64,000 nucleotides of DNA from Acrasis kona. Lineage: Eukaryota; Heterolobosea; Eutetramitea; Acrasida; Acrasidae. Positions 31,112 through 44,161 of the stretch are shown here, piece by piece. The notes beneath the pieces are model-generated. The model searched no databases. It saw only the letters and a list, made by a program, of their open reading frames with translations, and was not told the DNA's origin. Numbering within the stretch: the first letter of the stretch is position 1; each line of letters opens with the position of its first letter. A program made the position numbers and the translations under genes. The stretch covers positions 1 to 64,000 of the forward strand of contig JAOPGA020001549.1 of NCBI GenBank assembly GCA_026419775.2, read 5' to 3'.

Positions 31112-31686
31112 TGTTTTATAAATATTTTGTTGTCAACCCACGATGTTACGAAACTCCAATATATCTGCTACTCCGAGTCTTTCGGCGAAGCATCTGTGTG
31201 GAACACTTATTTAGCATGTGATCAACTCTCACAAGTAAGCTCCCTCTTTAGTTGTAAGGAAGCAGAGAGAAAAGCCTCATGATGTTGTTTTTGATGATTA
31301 CAAAAGAAATACGATATTCAAACACGATTCAGACAAACATGAATATGAGCACCAACATATCTAGAAATCCTTAATTTTGAGATTCTGCTACAACATTTGG
31401 GCAGTGTTACTCCAAAAACTCACTATCTTAATTTTTAAACGTACTTGCCTGACTCAACATTTGTCGCTTTATAACAGACATGAATCAATGCAGTTGGTGA
31501 GTAGCAAATAATACAGAGTAGAGCAAAAAGTTTACAGAGTAAAGAAGAAAAAAGACTTTAGAATTAAATTGTTTGAATGTGTATTTTATTAATGTTTTTG
31601 TTTGATAATGTTTTGTCCAACACTTACTCACTTATTTTGGTATTTTCTGCAAAGTTCTGTAAAAAGGCTTGAAATGTTCTTTATTT
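31112..31686. other. Intergenic region, no gene seen
   Basis: 575 bases of AT-rich DNA between two minus-strand genes. Only very short frames are present (for example 23 codons from 31142, plus). It includes the promoter of the saccharopine dehydrogenase gene and the 3' flank of the Rab gene. Confidence 0.5.
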
Positions 31687-32461
31687 TCATGATCTTGACG
31701 AGCAACAGGAGTCTTTTTCCACTTTTAAATTCTTATCTTTTATAAGTGTTACTTTCCCTGGACTATTTGGACTAGGGGGACCTTCCGCATGCATCAACAT
31801 CTTTGCTGCTAGTTTTCCAGCCTTCACTCCAGAGTTGCACATGTCATCCTCAAAACCTGCTATCCCTATTTGCTTTTGTAGTACTTTATCAAGAATTAGA
31901 TTTGCACACTCCTTGAAGGCTTCTTGAACAAATACGCCCTCTACGGCGCTTGTTTCGGCATAAAGAGCAATGTCGTTCTCAGTTGCAAATCTTACACCTT
32001 GTTCATAAGATACCTGCCTGTTTTGCTTAATGTCTATTTTGTTGCCTATGAGTATGTATATAACATTGTTACAGTGGGATGGTCTATTTGTCTTAGCATC
32101 CCGAAGCCACCTTGATATTGATTCAAAGGTGGAAATACGTGTGACGTCATAAACTAGTGCCACACAGGCGCTGCCTCTATAATATGATCGGGCTATGGAG
32201 TGAAATTTCTCTTGGCCAGCCTAAAATGTTAAAACACCTGGTATGATTGTTGCTCTCACTTACTGTATCCCACAAAGCAACCCTCACTTTATATTGGTCT
32301 AAATCTACAGTTTTTGATACAAATTCCACTCCAATGGTGGATTCCACCCTGGGGTCAAACCGATCTTCTTTGAACCGTGTTACAAGACAACTCTTCCCAA
32401 CCCCACTATCTCCCACCATAATCATTTTGAACAGGAGGTGATAGTCATTGGTGTCGTACAT
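31687..32461 (-). CDS. Rab-family small GTPase
   Basis: Exons 32264-32461 and 31687-32220 (43-nt intron) give 243 aa. G1 GDSGVGKS, G2 with effector STIGVEF, G3 across the splice WDTAGQEKF, G4 NKID, G5 ETSA. The C-terminal hypervariable part is long and ends DSCCSSRS, so the two cysteines for prenylation are followed by four residues rather than lying at the very end. It regulates vesicle traffic; closest classes by eye are Rab2/Rab4/Rab14, but the subfamily is not assigned. Confidence 0.9.
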
Positions 32462-32681
32462 TGTTTTGAGCTCAAGTCACGGTTAATTATTCTTCGGAGT
32501 ATCTATTTAATATTGATTAAAAAGGAGAGGATTTAATAGAACAACCAAAACAGACAGTATTCGTTGAGAAATTTGTTGGACATTTAACATTTGAAGTTCG
32601 TGTGAGTCGGGATTAGGCAAAAAATAAAAATCGAAGAAAAATTTTCACACGGCACGTCATTTATTATAGACAAGTTTTTTA

Positions 32682-35600
32682 CTAAAAGTCGAAGTCAAAG
32701 TCCTTTGCAAACATTTCCTTCTGCTTCTTCTTCTTTGCCGCTTGTAATCGCTCAATCTTTTCCAAATCCGCATCATCAAGCAACGAGTCACTTAATTTCG
32801 AAGGAGACAATTGTTGTGTGGGAACAGAAACAGGTTCGGCAACACTAACGTCGTTAAAGTTACCATCGGGAACCTTAACATCATTAGTTACCACATCACT
32901 ACCAGTCGCTTCAAATTCACTTGGAGGTAAAGGAACATCTATATCAGGAGTCGCCGGCAAGTCTTCGATACTATTGTCTTGCGGCTCGTCAGCAACAACA
33001 TGGTCATCATGAAGATTTATTGGTTCAACATGTTCATTTACAATTGTTTCTTGGTTTCGTTCCCCATCACCACCAGTCGCCGATACATTTTCATGAATGA
33101 CTTGATCGTTACTCTCTTCTACATCTTTACTTTGAGGCGCAGGTAATTCTTGAGGTTCGGTCTCTGCTGGTTCTTGACTAATGGTTGACTCCTCGTGATG
33201 ATTCACATCATGGTCAATTTCAACTTTTGGAGATTCCACAACAGAATCACTTGGTATTTCCCTATCGTTACTTTGGTCCGAAATGGGTTCAAAATGTTCA
33301 GGTTGACCATCTGATTCATTTCCATTAGATTGATCCGACGTTTCAATCTCTTGTTTCTTCTCAGCTACAACTTCTTCTTCTTCTTCCTCCTCTTCTCCTT
33401 CTTGTTCAATTCCAACAGCATCTGATTTCACATCGGATCGGTCAACTTGAACATTTGAATCATGATCGTCAACTGGAGCATCAGCTGCTCTCTCTTCATG
33501 ATGGTAATGTTGATGATGATTAGTGTTCACTACTTGATCAAGAGAATGCTCAGCGATATCTACTGTAGTCGGACTCGTAGCTAAGCTATTTGATTTTTTT
33601 GTAAATCATTTCCTCTTCTTCATCTGGAATCGATTGCACTGATGAAATCTCTGGTTGTACACGATGCTCTTCGCTCTTTTCTTCAACACCACTGTGATCG
33701 TCGCCATCTCGTTTTGTAGATTGATCAAAATCATCAATTTCAGATTTGATTGAATTTGGATGAATTTGAATGGCCACCATTTCGTCATCGTCGTCACTCA
33801 ACAAATCGACTTCTTCTTCTTCTTCATCTTCGTCTTCTTGATCAAATTCATCCAAATCTTTACCACTCGTTACGTAATTTACAAATTCAGAATAAATGGA
33901 TTGAATCAATTGTTGAACATTTTTGATCATCTTCTTGCCCTTGTAACGAGAATCATGTTGTAATTGATTGTTCAATTTGGTATATAATTTGGAGAAATTC
34001 AACTTGACCAAATCTTGAATTTGTTCCAAATGCGATTCGTGTTGCGAATCTTTAAATTGGTTGAATCGTTCCTTGAACGAAATTTTTAATTCTTCTTGTT
34101 GTTCTTGTAATTCCGTTTCCAATTTATCTTGGAATCTAGTTTCTAAATCTTGACTTCTCTTTTGTAACAACTCTTGTAATTCGTGCGAATGTTGGATTCT
34201 GACATTTTGTAATTCTTGAGCATGTAACGATTCCAATTTGGAAATGCGATTTTCGAATTCTTCTTGTAATTTGTCGTTATGTGATTTGAACTGATTCAAA
34301 TTTTCCAATTGGTTGGCATCTGCTTTTAATGTAAATTCGGTTCGAATGCGATCTAATTGTGATTCGTGTTCCATCTTGATTCGATCCATTTCCGATAAAT
34401 GTTGTTTGTTGATTTCGTCTGCGTTCGATTTTAATTGTGAAATGGTAATTTCGAATCGAGAGGAATGCTCTGCGTTCGAATCACGTTCTTGATTTAATTC
34501 CAATCTTAATTTTTTACATTCTTGATTGAATTCGTTACGAAGCGATTGTTCCGATTCGATATGTTCCATCTTGTAATCATCCAAATTCTTTTTTGTGATG
34601 CGAACTTGTTTTTGTAATTGATCATTTTCGGATTGTAATTGAGCGGAATGATCCTTTTCGTTTTCGTAACTTTCGTTCAGACGAGCAGCTTTTCTTTTTA
34701 ATTCTGCCAATTGTTTTTTGGAATCATCTAATTGTTTGAACAATGCTTCGTTTTCTCTTTCGGAATCTGCTTGGAAACTTTCTTGTGCGTATCGTTCGTT
34801 TCGTTTGCGTAACGTGCTTACTTTTTCGATCAGTTGGTCAACCTTTTCGCGTTCTAAAATTAGATCCTTTTCTAATTGTTGATTGGTGGATAATACGTGC
34901 TGAACGTTTTGAATCAAGATGGGTCCACTCATCTTGTCCGAATCATTTAATGATGATGCATGATTGGATAAAAGTAAAATCTTTTCTTGTAATTGATCCA
35001 ACTTGGCGATTAATTTTGATTCTAATTGTTTGTCGGGAACGGATGACGTTGACGACTGATTGTGAGCGTCGGTTAATGTCGTTGATTTTGATGTTGTTGC
35101 TGATGCTGGTTCTGCCACGACGGCTGCGTTGTTGGGTGTGGTTGGCATTGGAGTGCTGATGGTTGATGCTGGAACGGGTGTAGCTGGTGTGGTGTTTGCG
35201 GCCATTTGAGTGGTTAACGTCTGTAACAGTGCGATCTGTTGTTGCAGCGCATTATTTTGTGCTAATAGTGCGCTCACGTCGGAATGACTGCTTGTGATGG
35301 GAGTTGCGACTTGACTGGATGTGACGGGTTGAGTGGTAGTGATGGCTGTGGGTTGGGAGGTAAGTAGAGGTTGGTTTTGTGATTGTTGTTGTTGTTGCGT
35401 AACTGGCGCTTGTTGTTGTGCTGTTGGTGCATGGACTACAGTCGAAGGTTGAATGGGTTGTGGAGAATTTTGATGTTCAACTGCATTATCGCTCTTGTTG
35501 AAATCTCCAAAAGGTGATTGCATTCCCATCTTGCTTATCCTCTTTTTAAGATCATTTGATGATTCTTCTTCGGCTGCTGGTTGTGCTATAGGAGCAGTTG

Positions 35601-36608
35601 GTTGTTGAACGACGCTTGACGCCGATCTTCTCATTTTGATTTTGACAACTTCGACTTGGAAGCATAATGTACTGTTGGCTGGAATGGATCCAACATTTCG
35701 ATCTCCATAGGCCATTGAGGGAGGTATGACTAAAAAACGTTTTCCGCCTACTTGCATGCCTAACGTACCTTCTTCCCATCCTTTAATGACACTCTTTTCT
35801 CCGACTTTGAATGAAAAGACTTTTTCGCTTGATACGTTGGAATCAAAAACCTTTCCTAAACGGGTTCCATCTAGGAGGTAACCTGTGTACTTGACTGAAA
35901 CCGAAGCACCAACCTTGACGCACTCGTCGTCATCTTTTGGTTGTAAATGTTGTGCTTGTTCGTTCAAATTAACAATGGACAATGATTGATTGCTCACATA
36001 GAATTTTGCGATGGCAACAAAGGTTGCAAAGTGAACGGCCTCATCAACAGTTTGGAACAGTAAACTCCATAATTGATAGTTACTGTCGTAAAAACTACCG
36101 TATTGTCCATTTTGTATCTATTAGTGATGAGGTGTCAAGATTCATTGCAACAAATACCGTGTAGTTAAGCGCTGGCGTTATGTTTGTTGCGCAAATGTAC
36201 TCCTTTGAGGTGCGGTAACATAAAATTTGGTACTGAGTACCACCGTTGCTGCTCAAGACAGCGCACCCTGCTTTGCCGATGGGATCAAACTTTTGTGTTG
36301 TACTACTACTGTTTATAGTTAGTATTAAGCGATCAGAAGGGACATACTATTGGAACAATTGGACGGCTGTGGCGTGGATAACTGTGGGCTGAGCCTTATC
36401 AGGAGGTGCATTACCCTTTTTTGACTTCTTCGGTGGTTCATACATGAGTGGATTAGAGTTTTTCCTTGGTGCTTGTTGCTCACCACCAAAAAGACTCCTT
36501 AGTCTAGATCTAATGGAAATGTGAGTTTACTCACAATTATAATACATACCCTGGTTCGTTATCAGAGGGTGTTCCGAAAGAAGAATCGTCGTCAGAATCG
36601 CTCATCAT
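32682..36608 (-). CDS. FKBP15 ortholog (WH1-like + FKBP + coiled coil), one apparent frameshift
   Basis: Exons 36550-36608, 36348-36506, 36158-36308 and a long exon 32682-36117 (introns of 40-43 nt) give about 1267 aa, versus 1219 for human FKBP15. The N-terminus (SRLRSLFGGEQQ, then VIHATAVQLFQY, YGSFYDSNYQLWSLLF) matches the WH1-like domain. Then FKBP: VSVKYTGYLLDGTRLG, FDSN, VIKGWEEGTLGMQVGGKR. A Q/S/T-rich linker, ~350-residue coiled coil and acidic tail ending KDFDFDF follow. The last 282 codons lack an ATG and lie in the +1 frame. They join only if one base is skipped at the A7 run (plus strand T7, 33594-33600). The family links endosomes to actin. Confidence 0.9.
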
Positions 36609-36846
36609 GCCAGTGATCGTCTTTATTGACAGTCAAACTTCGGAGAAAGATTTTACAAAATATTCAGTTGATCGTAGAAAATATCATCTCAGACAAGCAG
36701 AATGTAAATCCCTTCTACTTCAAACTATTCATTTTATAAGGTGTCATAGAATCGTTAATTATTAGCCCATCATGATTATCTCCACAAGTCCGAAAGACTC
36801 CCAGGTTTACAAAATTGAACATCTATTTTAATATCCCCACTTGATC

Positions 36847-38517
36847 ATGTCCACATTGAGGCGTCCAAGTGTTTTAACACAGTTTATGAGTGTACTATCA
36901 CTCTTATTCCGAGGTATTTTGCACCTCATATACCTTATTAGCAGAATGTTCGCAAAGGAACAACCAACAGAAGTAAGCATTTAATCTCATTATACTAACA
37001 AAATGCAGCAAATATTTAGCAAAAGAAGAATTAAGAAAATCGCTATTGTAGGGTGTGGGCCAAGTGGTATGTCAGCCTTGAAAAATTTCCTACAAGACCA
37101 GAAGCAACATCAGTACGACCGTGTTGTTGCGTTTGAAAAGTCCCCGCGCTTTGGAGGTGTTTGGAATCTTAGTAAAGAAAGCCCCATGTACGAATCGCTA
37201 CACACCAACACTAGTCGCCAAATGATGACATTCTCAGATTTTCCACTAAAGAACACCATCGCCGACTATCCTAGTTACGAACAAATTCATGACTATTTAA
37301 ATGCCTATGGCGACCACTTTAAGCTTAGACCATACGTGCAGTTTGAAACAACTGTCACTAGAGTTCAAAAAGTTGAAAATAAAATTCATAATGATCGTCC
37401 TCTTGTTCAATGGAACGTGACAACAGTTCACAACAATAAAGAAACTACAGAGCTTTTTGATGCCGTCTTGATATCCAATGGCCATTACAATATTCCTAGA
37501 TTTCCAAAGGAATATGTAGAATTATCTCAAACCTATAAAAAGGGAAAAGTAGTCCATAGTAAGGACTATAAGAACAACGACATGTTCAAAGACAAAGTTG
37601 TTGTAGTAGTTGGTCTTGCTGCTTCTGGTTCTGAAATTTGTGCTCGTATTGCTACTGCTGCAAAGACGACGTATGCTTCTTGTCGCGAGAACACAATAGT
37701 TGTACCCAAGTATGCATGGGGAAAGCCAACTGATCAAATAGGTAGGAGAAGATGTGTAAAGAAGCTACCAATCTTGTTACAAAAGATTATTGAGTTGATC
37801 CTGGTTGCTTCACAGACAGTTCGTGGACAAGCGTTCAGGCAAGTGAATAAAAAACTTCCAAAAAATGTTACACCTGGTATAAGTACAGAGTGTGGACAAA
37901 TGATTGGTGATGGTAGAATACACATCACCCTGCCCATGGCAAGCTTTAATAAAGATACAATTACTTTCCCAGTGTATGGACAAGAAGAACCTTTGGTTAT
38001 TAGTCCTGATTATGTTGTGTTATGTACTGGATACGATCTTGAATTCTCATTCTTTGATCCTAAACAAAACATTCTTGATATTGATCCCGCAATAAGAAGA
38101 GTAATGCCACTGTACAAGCAGATCTTCCACATAAAATACCCCAACCTTGCATTCGCCGGCCTACCATTAAGGGTTGAACCTATATTGGCTTCAGAAACCC
38201 AAGTGAGATACATTGATGCCGTATGGAGTGGAGAAGTTGGATTGCCATCAGAGGAGGGTATGAATCAAGATAATACTAATAGAGAAAATTATTTGAAGAA
38301 GAATGGCATCCAATTGAGGTTTTGGCATGTTGTGGACCATCTCACTTATGTGGATGATTTGGCAAGGCATGGTAAATTCTATGCACACTCTTGCAAATGG
38401 AGTAACTCAGACATGTTCGTCCCACTTGTGTTTTGGCCAGCATCACCGTTTCAATATAGAATTGATGGTAGAGGGTCCATGCCTAGTGCTAGGACAGGTA
38501 TATTAACTAATTGGTAG
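36847..38517 (+). CDS. Flavin-containing monooxygenase
   Basis: Exons 36847-36972 and 37009-38517 (36-nt intron) give 544 aa. Exon 1 encodes a hydrophobic N-terminal anchor (FMSVLSLLFRGILHLIYLI). Then the FAD motif IAIVGCGPSGMSALKNF, FGGVWN, SLHTNTSRQMM, FSDFPLK, the FMO identifying motif KGKVVHSKDYKN (FxGxxxHxxxY-like, F replaced by K), the NADPH motif VVVGLAASGSEIC and VVLCTGYDLEF. It oxygenates soft nucleophiles (N or S). An N-terminal rather than C-terminal anchor differs from animal FMOs. Confidence 0.9.
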
Positions 38518-38605
38518 CCATAAATAAACCCTAACTTTATAAAACTTTCTGCGTAAATAAATTGATCAATCAAATATCAAAGCAGTTTTTATTTGCCGTC
38601 TTAGT

Positions 38606-40512
38606 TTATTGCTTTTCGTTGTTTTCTCGTATACAAGCCGCTAACAGTTCGTACTCGTGGTATTCTGTATAATAAGGTAAATTCATGAACAAGCCAAACT
38701 CGTTTCTGAATTTCCCAGTTACCAAACCATTTGTTGAATTGCTTTGGCCGATCTCTACATAAAACTTGAGGATCCATCCTGGCATACCTGTATGAATGTA
38801 TTTGCTGAACTTCTCTAACGGCACACCACTGATGGTCACATTAGAAATCTCAACATCTCCACTAGTGTTGCTGACTTGGTATTGTACAGTATCAGCAAAT
38901 GTGATGGCAAAGTCGGAGTCAACCACACCAATTATAGTGGCCCACTTGATCCAATTCACAAATTCTGTATGATTGAAATAAAAATGAACAACAGGGTCAC
39001 CCGGTAATAAGTTATTAGAGATATCTTTGTTTAAAGTACCAATACTCAAAGCACGATAGACATCACTAAATTGGAAGGGAAAACTCGTTGCATTTACACT
39101 AGTCATGTAACCGGGATCACTTCGGATACCTGACTGACTCATAAAGAAAGCATGAATGGGAGGATTTGGTTTGACAAAATCATTAAGTTTTTTTTGGACA
39201 CAATCACAAACATAATTATAAAAATTATATGTGGCATTGTAATTGGTTGGGACTTGGCCAAGGAAGGTCGAGTACTTGTATTCGAAATTTTCGAAAAATG
39301 CAGAATCAATTAATTTTGTATATTTTTCAATTTTTTTAAAATAAACTTCATCCATAGGAATATCGGATGTAATGTTAATGTGAGTGGGCAACAAGGTACT
39401 AGCAGTGATACCATCAGTATACACTACTTCAGGGATAGTTTTATTGTAATTTAATACTTTTAAATTTTTTCCATCAAAGTCAAGTTGAAGCACTCCAAGA
39501 ATAGAACCGTAGGCGTAAACTTGGTAAAGTGTTGTATTTCCGGCTTCTCTTTTGTAAAGAAAATGTGTGTGGGATGAAATGTGTAAGTTGACGAGAGGTT
39601 GTTGTTCTGGTGGTGTCATGTTGTTGATGCTCGTGATTATATCGAAATCCTCGTCATTTCCACTGTGCGATAACATGATGACAACATCTGGTTTGTGTGT
39701 GTTTTTAATTTCAGTTACTGCGTTGTAAATCCAGTCAACGTACGCCTTGGCATCAGGTTTCTCCGTTGCGTCGTTGTAGCCTACAAAAGAAGTACAATTA
39801 CGATATGGATATGATAAACCAGCTGAATCTGGGCCGTGGAAGCCGATGACCGCGACTTTTACGGTTTCATTTGTTTCTTCATCTTTAATGAGCTTTAAAA
39901 CATGAGGCAAGATTTTTGTCTTTTGTGTTGGCCTCTTATAGTTTGAAGGTAGTGTGTATTCATTTGAGGGTTGGGCTTGCATTGAGTGGAATCCCTGACA
40001 TGTTGGGTCTTCAAGGTTGAGTTCAATGTTGTTAGATAGAATTGGCACTGTGGTCGTTATGTTGGCGCATGATAGAATTTTGAGTAATCCTTCTTCGTAA
40101 GCATCAAAATCATGATTGCCAAACATTGTTGCGTCATACCCTGCGTCTGACAAAAATGTCAGTTCTAGGGGTGGAACTGACTCGCATGAGTAGGCATCAG
40201 AGATGGTTAAAAGATGGAACAAACTTCCTTCGAAGCAATCTCCTGCGTCCAACGTGAGAGTCCTTGTAGGGGCAAGGCGCTGTATCTTATTAATTAGGTA
40301 CTTCATCCTTGCAAGATGACCTTGTGCCAATGCTAAATGTGAGTCCGGTCCCAGTCCTTCAAACAAGGAGTGGATGTCATTTGTATGTAGTCTACAACGG
40401 TTAGTAAATTCTTAATTGAGTACTCGTGTGCTTACACTGTGAAGTTGAGACAGTCCACGAGTAACAACAAGCTCAATATACTCGCGAGAAACGGTAAGAG
40501 ACTCAACTTCAT
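38606..40512 (-). CDS. Secreted 5'-nucleotidase/UshA-type metallophosphoesterase
   Basis: Exons 40436-40512 and 38606-40391 (44-nt intron) give 620 aa. A signal peptide (LLPFLASILSLLLLVDCLNF) leads into VLHTNDIHSLFEG (the first metal motif DxH), LDAGDCFEGS, MFGNHDFDAYEEG, MLSHSGNDEDF and HISSHTHFLYK, covering the metal site. The C-terminal domain has SGIRSDPG and TFADTVQY as in nucleotidase C-terminal domains. No GPI or TM anchor is visible. It hydrolyses extracellular nucleotides or related phosphoesters. Confidence 0.9.
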
Positions 40513-41373
40513 TTTACAACGAACATAAATCCGCTGATGTCCTTCTGGCGCCGTTTCGGGTGATGCCTTCCTTTAAAACTGAAATCTAACTTTTTCGAAT
40601 TGTTACAAAAGCGAACTCGACGAACTTGCAGACAGCTAGATGATAAATGAAATTTAGTTCGCCATTTGAAACAAATCAATGACAAACTCTAGAAAGCAGT
40701 CTTGTGTCGATGTTGGACCTTATACAATCGAGCCACCAGTTAGAAAAGTACACAGGTGTGGATGGTGATCCGTAAACTCTAAGTGCGTGGAAAACTGCCA
40801 CGGAACAGATTAAAAGAAGAGCAGCGAACACGATGGGTACATGCTAACGGTCCCAACCATTTGAATTGAATGGATTGATAAATAAATTCCATGTTGCCTT
40901 TAAAATGTTCATTGTTAACAATCAGATAATGTTGCTCTAATGCCTCAAGAGTGAAGTTCAAGGTACCAGTATTTTCATCCAATTTGATTAGTGATCGTCT
41001 AATGTCATCATGCTCGTACTGGTTAATTTATTTTTCTCAGATACGCGAGATCGTCATGCTGTCTTCAAGGAATACAAAACCCTTCACGACGGTTTGTGCT
41101 ATTGTCCGGGCGGGTTCATTTGGTTGTTCGAAATGAAAAAATACTTTTGCGGCCTTCGGGGATGGAAGTCACGTCGTGTTAATGTGATATATGCAAATAA
41201 AATAACTTTATATACGTTGCCGTTTCCCTCCCATACTCACATATTCATATAATATTTATTCTCTGTTCATGAACGGAATCTAATGAATATAACCGTTTGG
41301 GTTGCGCCGCTGTTGGTATCCTAATAAGGACTTTTACAGTCATTCGAAAAAGCTTCTATTTTGGAATATTTAG
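40513..41373 (-). pseudogene. Unresolved exon-like fragments (possible broken or multi-exon gene)
   Basis: On the minus strand, three protein-like segments follow one another in different frames. At about 41150-41050 lies KVFFHFEQPNEP...VVKGFVFLED; at about 41010-40870, YEHDDIRRSLIKLDENTG and TLEALEQHYLIVNN; at about 40850-40695, a membrane helix VPIVFAALLLICSVAVFHAL with VYFSNWWLD. Acceptor-like sites exist (ttaaccag before YEHDD; ccgttag before HVPIV), but I could not join all segments in one frame with canonical donors, and no start ATG is clear. It is either a real small membrane-protein gene with missed splice sites, a gene with indels, or a decaying copy. Confidence 0.35.
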
Positions 41374-43935
41374 ATGCACAAGGTACAACAAGCTCCCAAA
41401 GACTCCTCTACGAATTATTTATACAATTCATCGGAGGCTGAGGTTGTTGTTGATAATAATTTGACGCTTGACGATGATGAAGGTGTACCTTTGAAAAGGA
41501 ATCTGCTTGTGGACAAAATGTTTACTATTAGATTCTCCATGATTTGCACTGTGGTGCTATTATGCCTTGTGATAGCTATATTGTGTGTAGTGTGGGGAAT
41601 TGTTTTCGGAAGTGCAACGAACGAGCTTACATCTGCTACTCAAACTCAATTGCTTCTCAACGCACAATTAGTTATCGCGGCGAGGATGAAATCGCTACAA
41701 CTAATATCAGATGACATGCTTCAGGGAGTTCGTGGTGGTTTGCTTCGTGACGGTATAATTTCACATTATTAATTTCTAATTAAATGGCAGATCTAAACAG
41801 TTACCAACAGTTCCTTTTTCAAACCATTAGTAGAGGATTCAGAACTTTAAAGATTCCGCAGTCAATGATCCTGTGCGATATCAGAAACATAACGAGTGAA
41901 AAGTACATGGGTTACTCTGGCTATACAAACAATACTTTTATTTATCAGTGTAAGCTATAATTATTCACAAGACTTATGAATGTAAAGTTTACGCTTGGCC
42001 AGGAGTAACATCAAAAGGCTCTGTAGTTGTTCGATTAATGTCGCCAGCTACAAACGACTTTTCCGGAATTCAGTTTCCAAGTACTGATGAGATATCTTTT
42101 CAGTTCCCTCTTGTGCAGTACATGACGACGCCATATTGGGGGGATATATCGATCTCTGCAGGCCTCGCCTACACATCCGCAACTGGTGAAATTGTAAACC
42201 CGTCTTTAGTGCCATATACAGCCACACTGTTTAATAGTACTAGAGGTAAAAGTGATTTTGTTACTTTTTCAGTTTTCCCTGTCTCTATGCTTGCAGAAGA
42301 CCTTAATATATTAACTGCAACCATTCCTCAAAGTCAGATTGTAATTATTGAAAAGAAGACAGGAAATCTCGCTGCCTCGTCAGATGACAAAAATGTGGTT
42401 GTCTCTTCTGATTTAAAACTAACCCAATGTGATAAATATAATAACACAATGGTTTCAAAAGCTGCAGCATTCGTTAAAAATGCTTATGGTACAAATTTCG
42501 AACGCATTGGATCGTCAAGTAACCAAGTATCGATGGATCTGTTTAAATTTGATGGATATGTCGGTAGCTTTATTTATATGAGCGATAATTATGGTTTAGA
42601 GTGGATTATCCTGTTCGTGGTGCCTCAAAGCTCCTTCTTCGGCAAATACTACGCTCAAATTGGAGCAGTTTCTGGTGTTAGTGCTGCATTGGCCGTTAGT
42701 GCTCTCGTTTCCTTTGTTATTTTTACCTACTATGTCATTAAACCATTATATAAGATCATACAAGATTTGAATCTAGTGCAGAACATGGAACTTGATGTGG
42801 TTGATAACTATAGGCACAAACTCTCATTGTTTAGTGAAGTGAGGTCTATTCAATACAGCTTCTCCTCCATGGTTGACAAACTTAAGGAATACAAAACATT
42901 CTTACCAGACCATGTAAGTGATAGTGTTATTTATTGACTCACATTTAGATATTAAAAAGAGATTTTGGAGGACAAGAGGATGACCTTGAATCTGATGCCA
43001 CCCCCACCCCCACATCCGATTTTAGACTTGAAACGAGAAGATCTAGTGCCACCAGTACTAGATCCGAAGTAATGTCTCAAAGAATAGATTCTAGACACCA
43101 TTCGAAAGCGTTCATGCTTGGTCTAGAGTATAGAGAGGTTTCCATTGTAGTAGTTACTATAATGAACATGTCTGAAATCCTTTCAAGTTCGCCGAATGCT
43201 TTTGTTCAAATGCACGGAAGGGTACTCGATGAGATCACAAAGTGCATACAATATAACAAGGGGGATCTTTCTTCCTTCAGTCAAGAATCATTTGTGATAA
43301 GCTGGAACGCTAGTGCTAAAGCTAGATTGCATGGTGTTGAAGCTTGTAAAATGGCCGCTCATTTGGCCGAAGTCCTTAAGAAGATTGTCCAAGGCTTGAA
43401 CATTGGAATTGGGGTTGTTAGCGGAAAAGCATTTGTTGGTAATATAGGTAGCAGCAAGAAGAGACAGTTTTGTACGTTTGGAGATGCCATTGAAGACGCC
43501 AGGGCTCTTTCTTTGTTAAATTTAGAATGGGCAACAACTGTCATAGCCAACAGAGAGGCTTCAAAAATTGCCGGGCAAACTGTCATTAGTAGGCCTGTTG
43601 ATTTCGTGTCGATGAGGGGAGGTGAGGCACAGTGTGTTTTCGAAGTTGTAGAGGCTGTGCGCGAATGTGTTGACGATGAGTGGATGTATGAGATGGACAA
43701 GCAACAAAAGAGCGACAGATTCGACACTTATACGAAGGGGGTTGCAAAAATCATGAGCGGAGATTACGAGCTTGGATTGAAGTACATTGAAGACTTTATT
43801 GACAGGAACCCTACAGATTACGTTGCAACGAAGATTTTGGATTGCCTTAAAGAACACATAAACAAAAGGCCATTAGAGCCAGCACTATTTAGGATACATA
43901 AAAATAGTCAGTGGGAGTCAACATCTGAACAATAA
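41374..43935 (+). CDS. Two-TM receptor with degenerate class III nucleotide cyclase domain
   Basis: Exons 41374-41752, 41791-41949, 41988-42913 and 42949-43935 (introns of 35-38 nt) give 816 aa. TM1 (FSMICTVVLLCLVIAILCVVW) is followed by an extracellular Cache-like sensor of about 350 residues, TM2 (SGVSAALAVSALVSFVIFTYY), a HAMP-like linker and, after a serine-rich segment, a cyclase homology domain: YREVSIVVVTIMNMSEIL, SFVISWNA, LNIGIGVVSGKAFVGNIGS and TFGDAIEDARAL. The first metal aspartate (normally ...ADIxGFT) appears as threonine and the second region reads SQESF rather than GD, so catalysis is doubtful. It could act as a regulatory partner. Confidence 0.8.
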
Positions 43936-44161
43936 CAGGCTGAATTGTATAGGAAACGAAATAAATTAAAAAGATTTTGATTAATTACTGTTGTGTTATG
44001 CTTAACCATTGTTCAACCTGATTAATGTATATAATGTTGACCGGAACTATGCATGTTAAGTTAAGAATCGAAGTATGTTAGTAATAGAACGTCTCATATG
44101 AAAGTATGTATATCGTTTATTTGCACCCTGTTCCATGATTTGATGATTTATAAAGAAATCT

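Noticed and set aside
32682-33530. Separate acidic protein gene downstream of FKBP15
   Set aside because: Has no ATG start (begins with GTG), and its frame joins FKBP15 after a one-base skip at the A7 run, so it is the FKBP15 C-terminus.
33594-33600. Programmed AAA-TAG +1 frameshift as the preferred explanation
   Set aside because: The two other shifts do not involve AAA-TAG but are also at A-runs, so homopolymer error is the simpler cause; kept as an alternative only.
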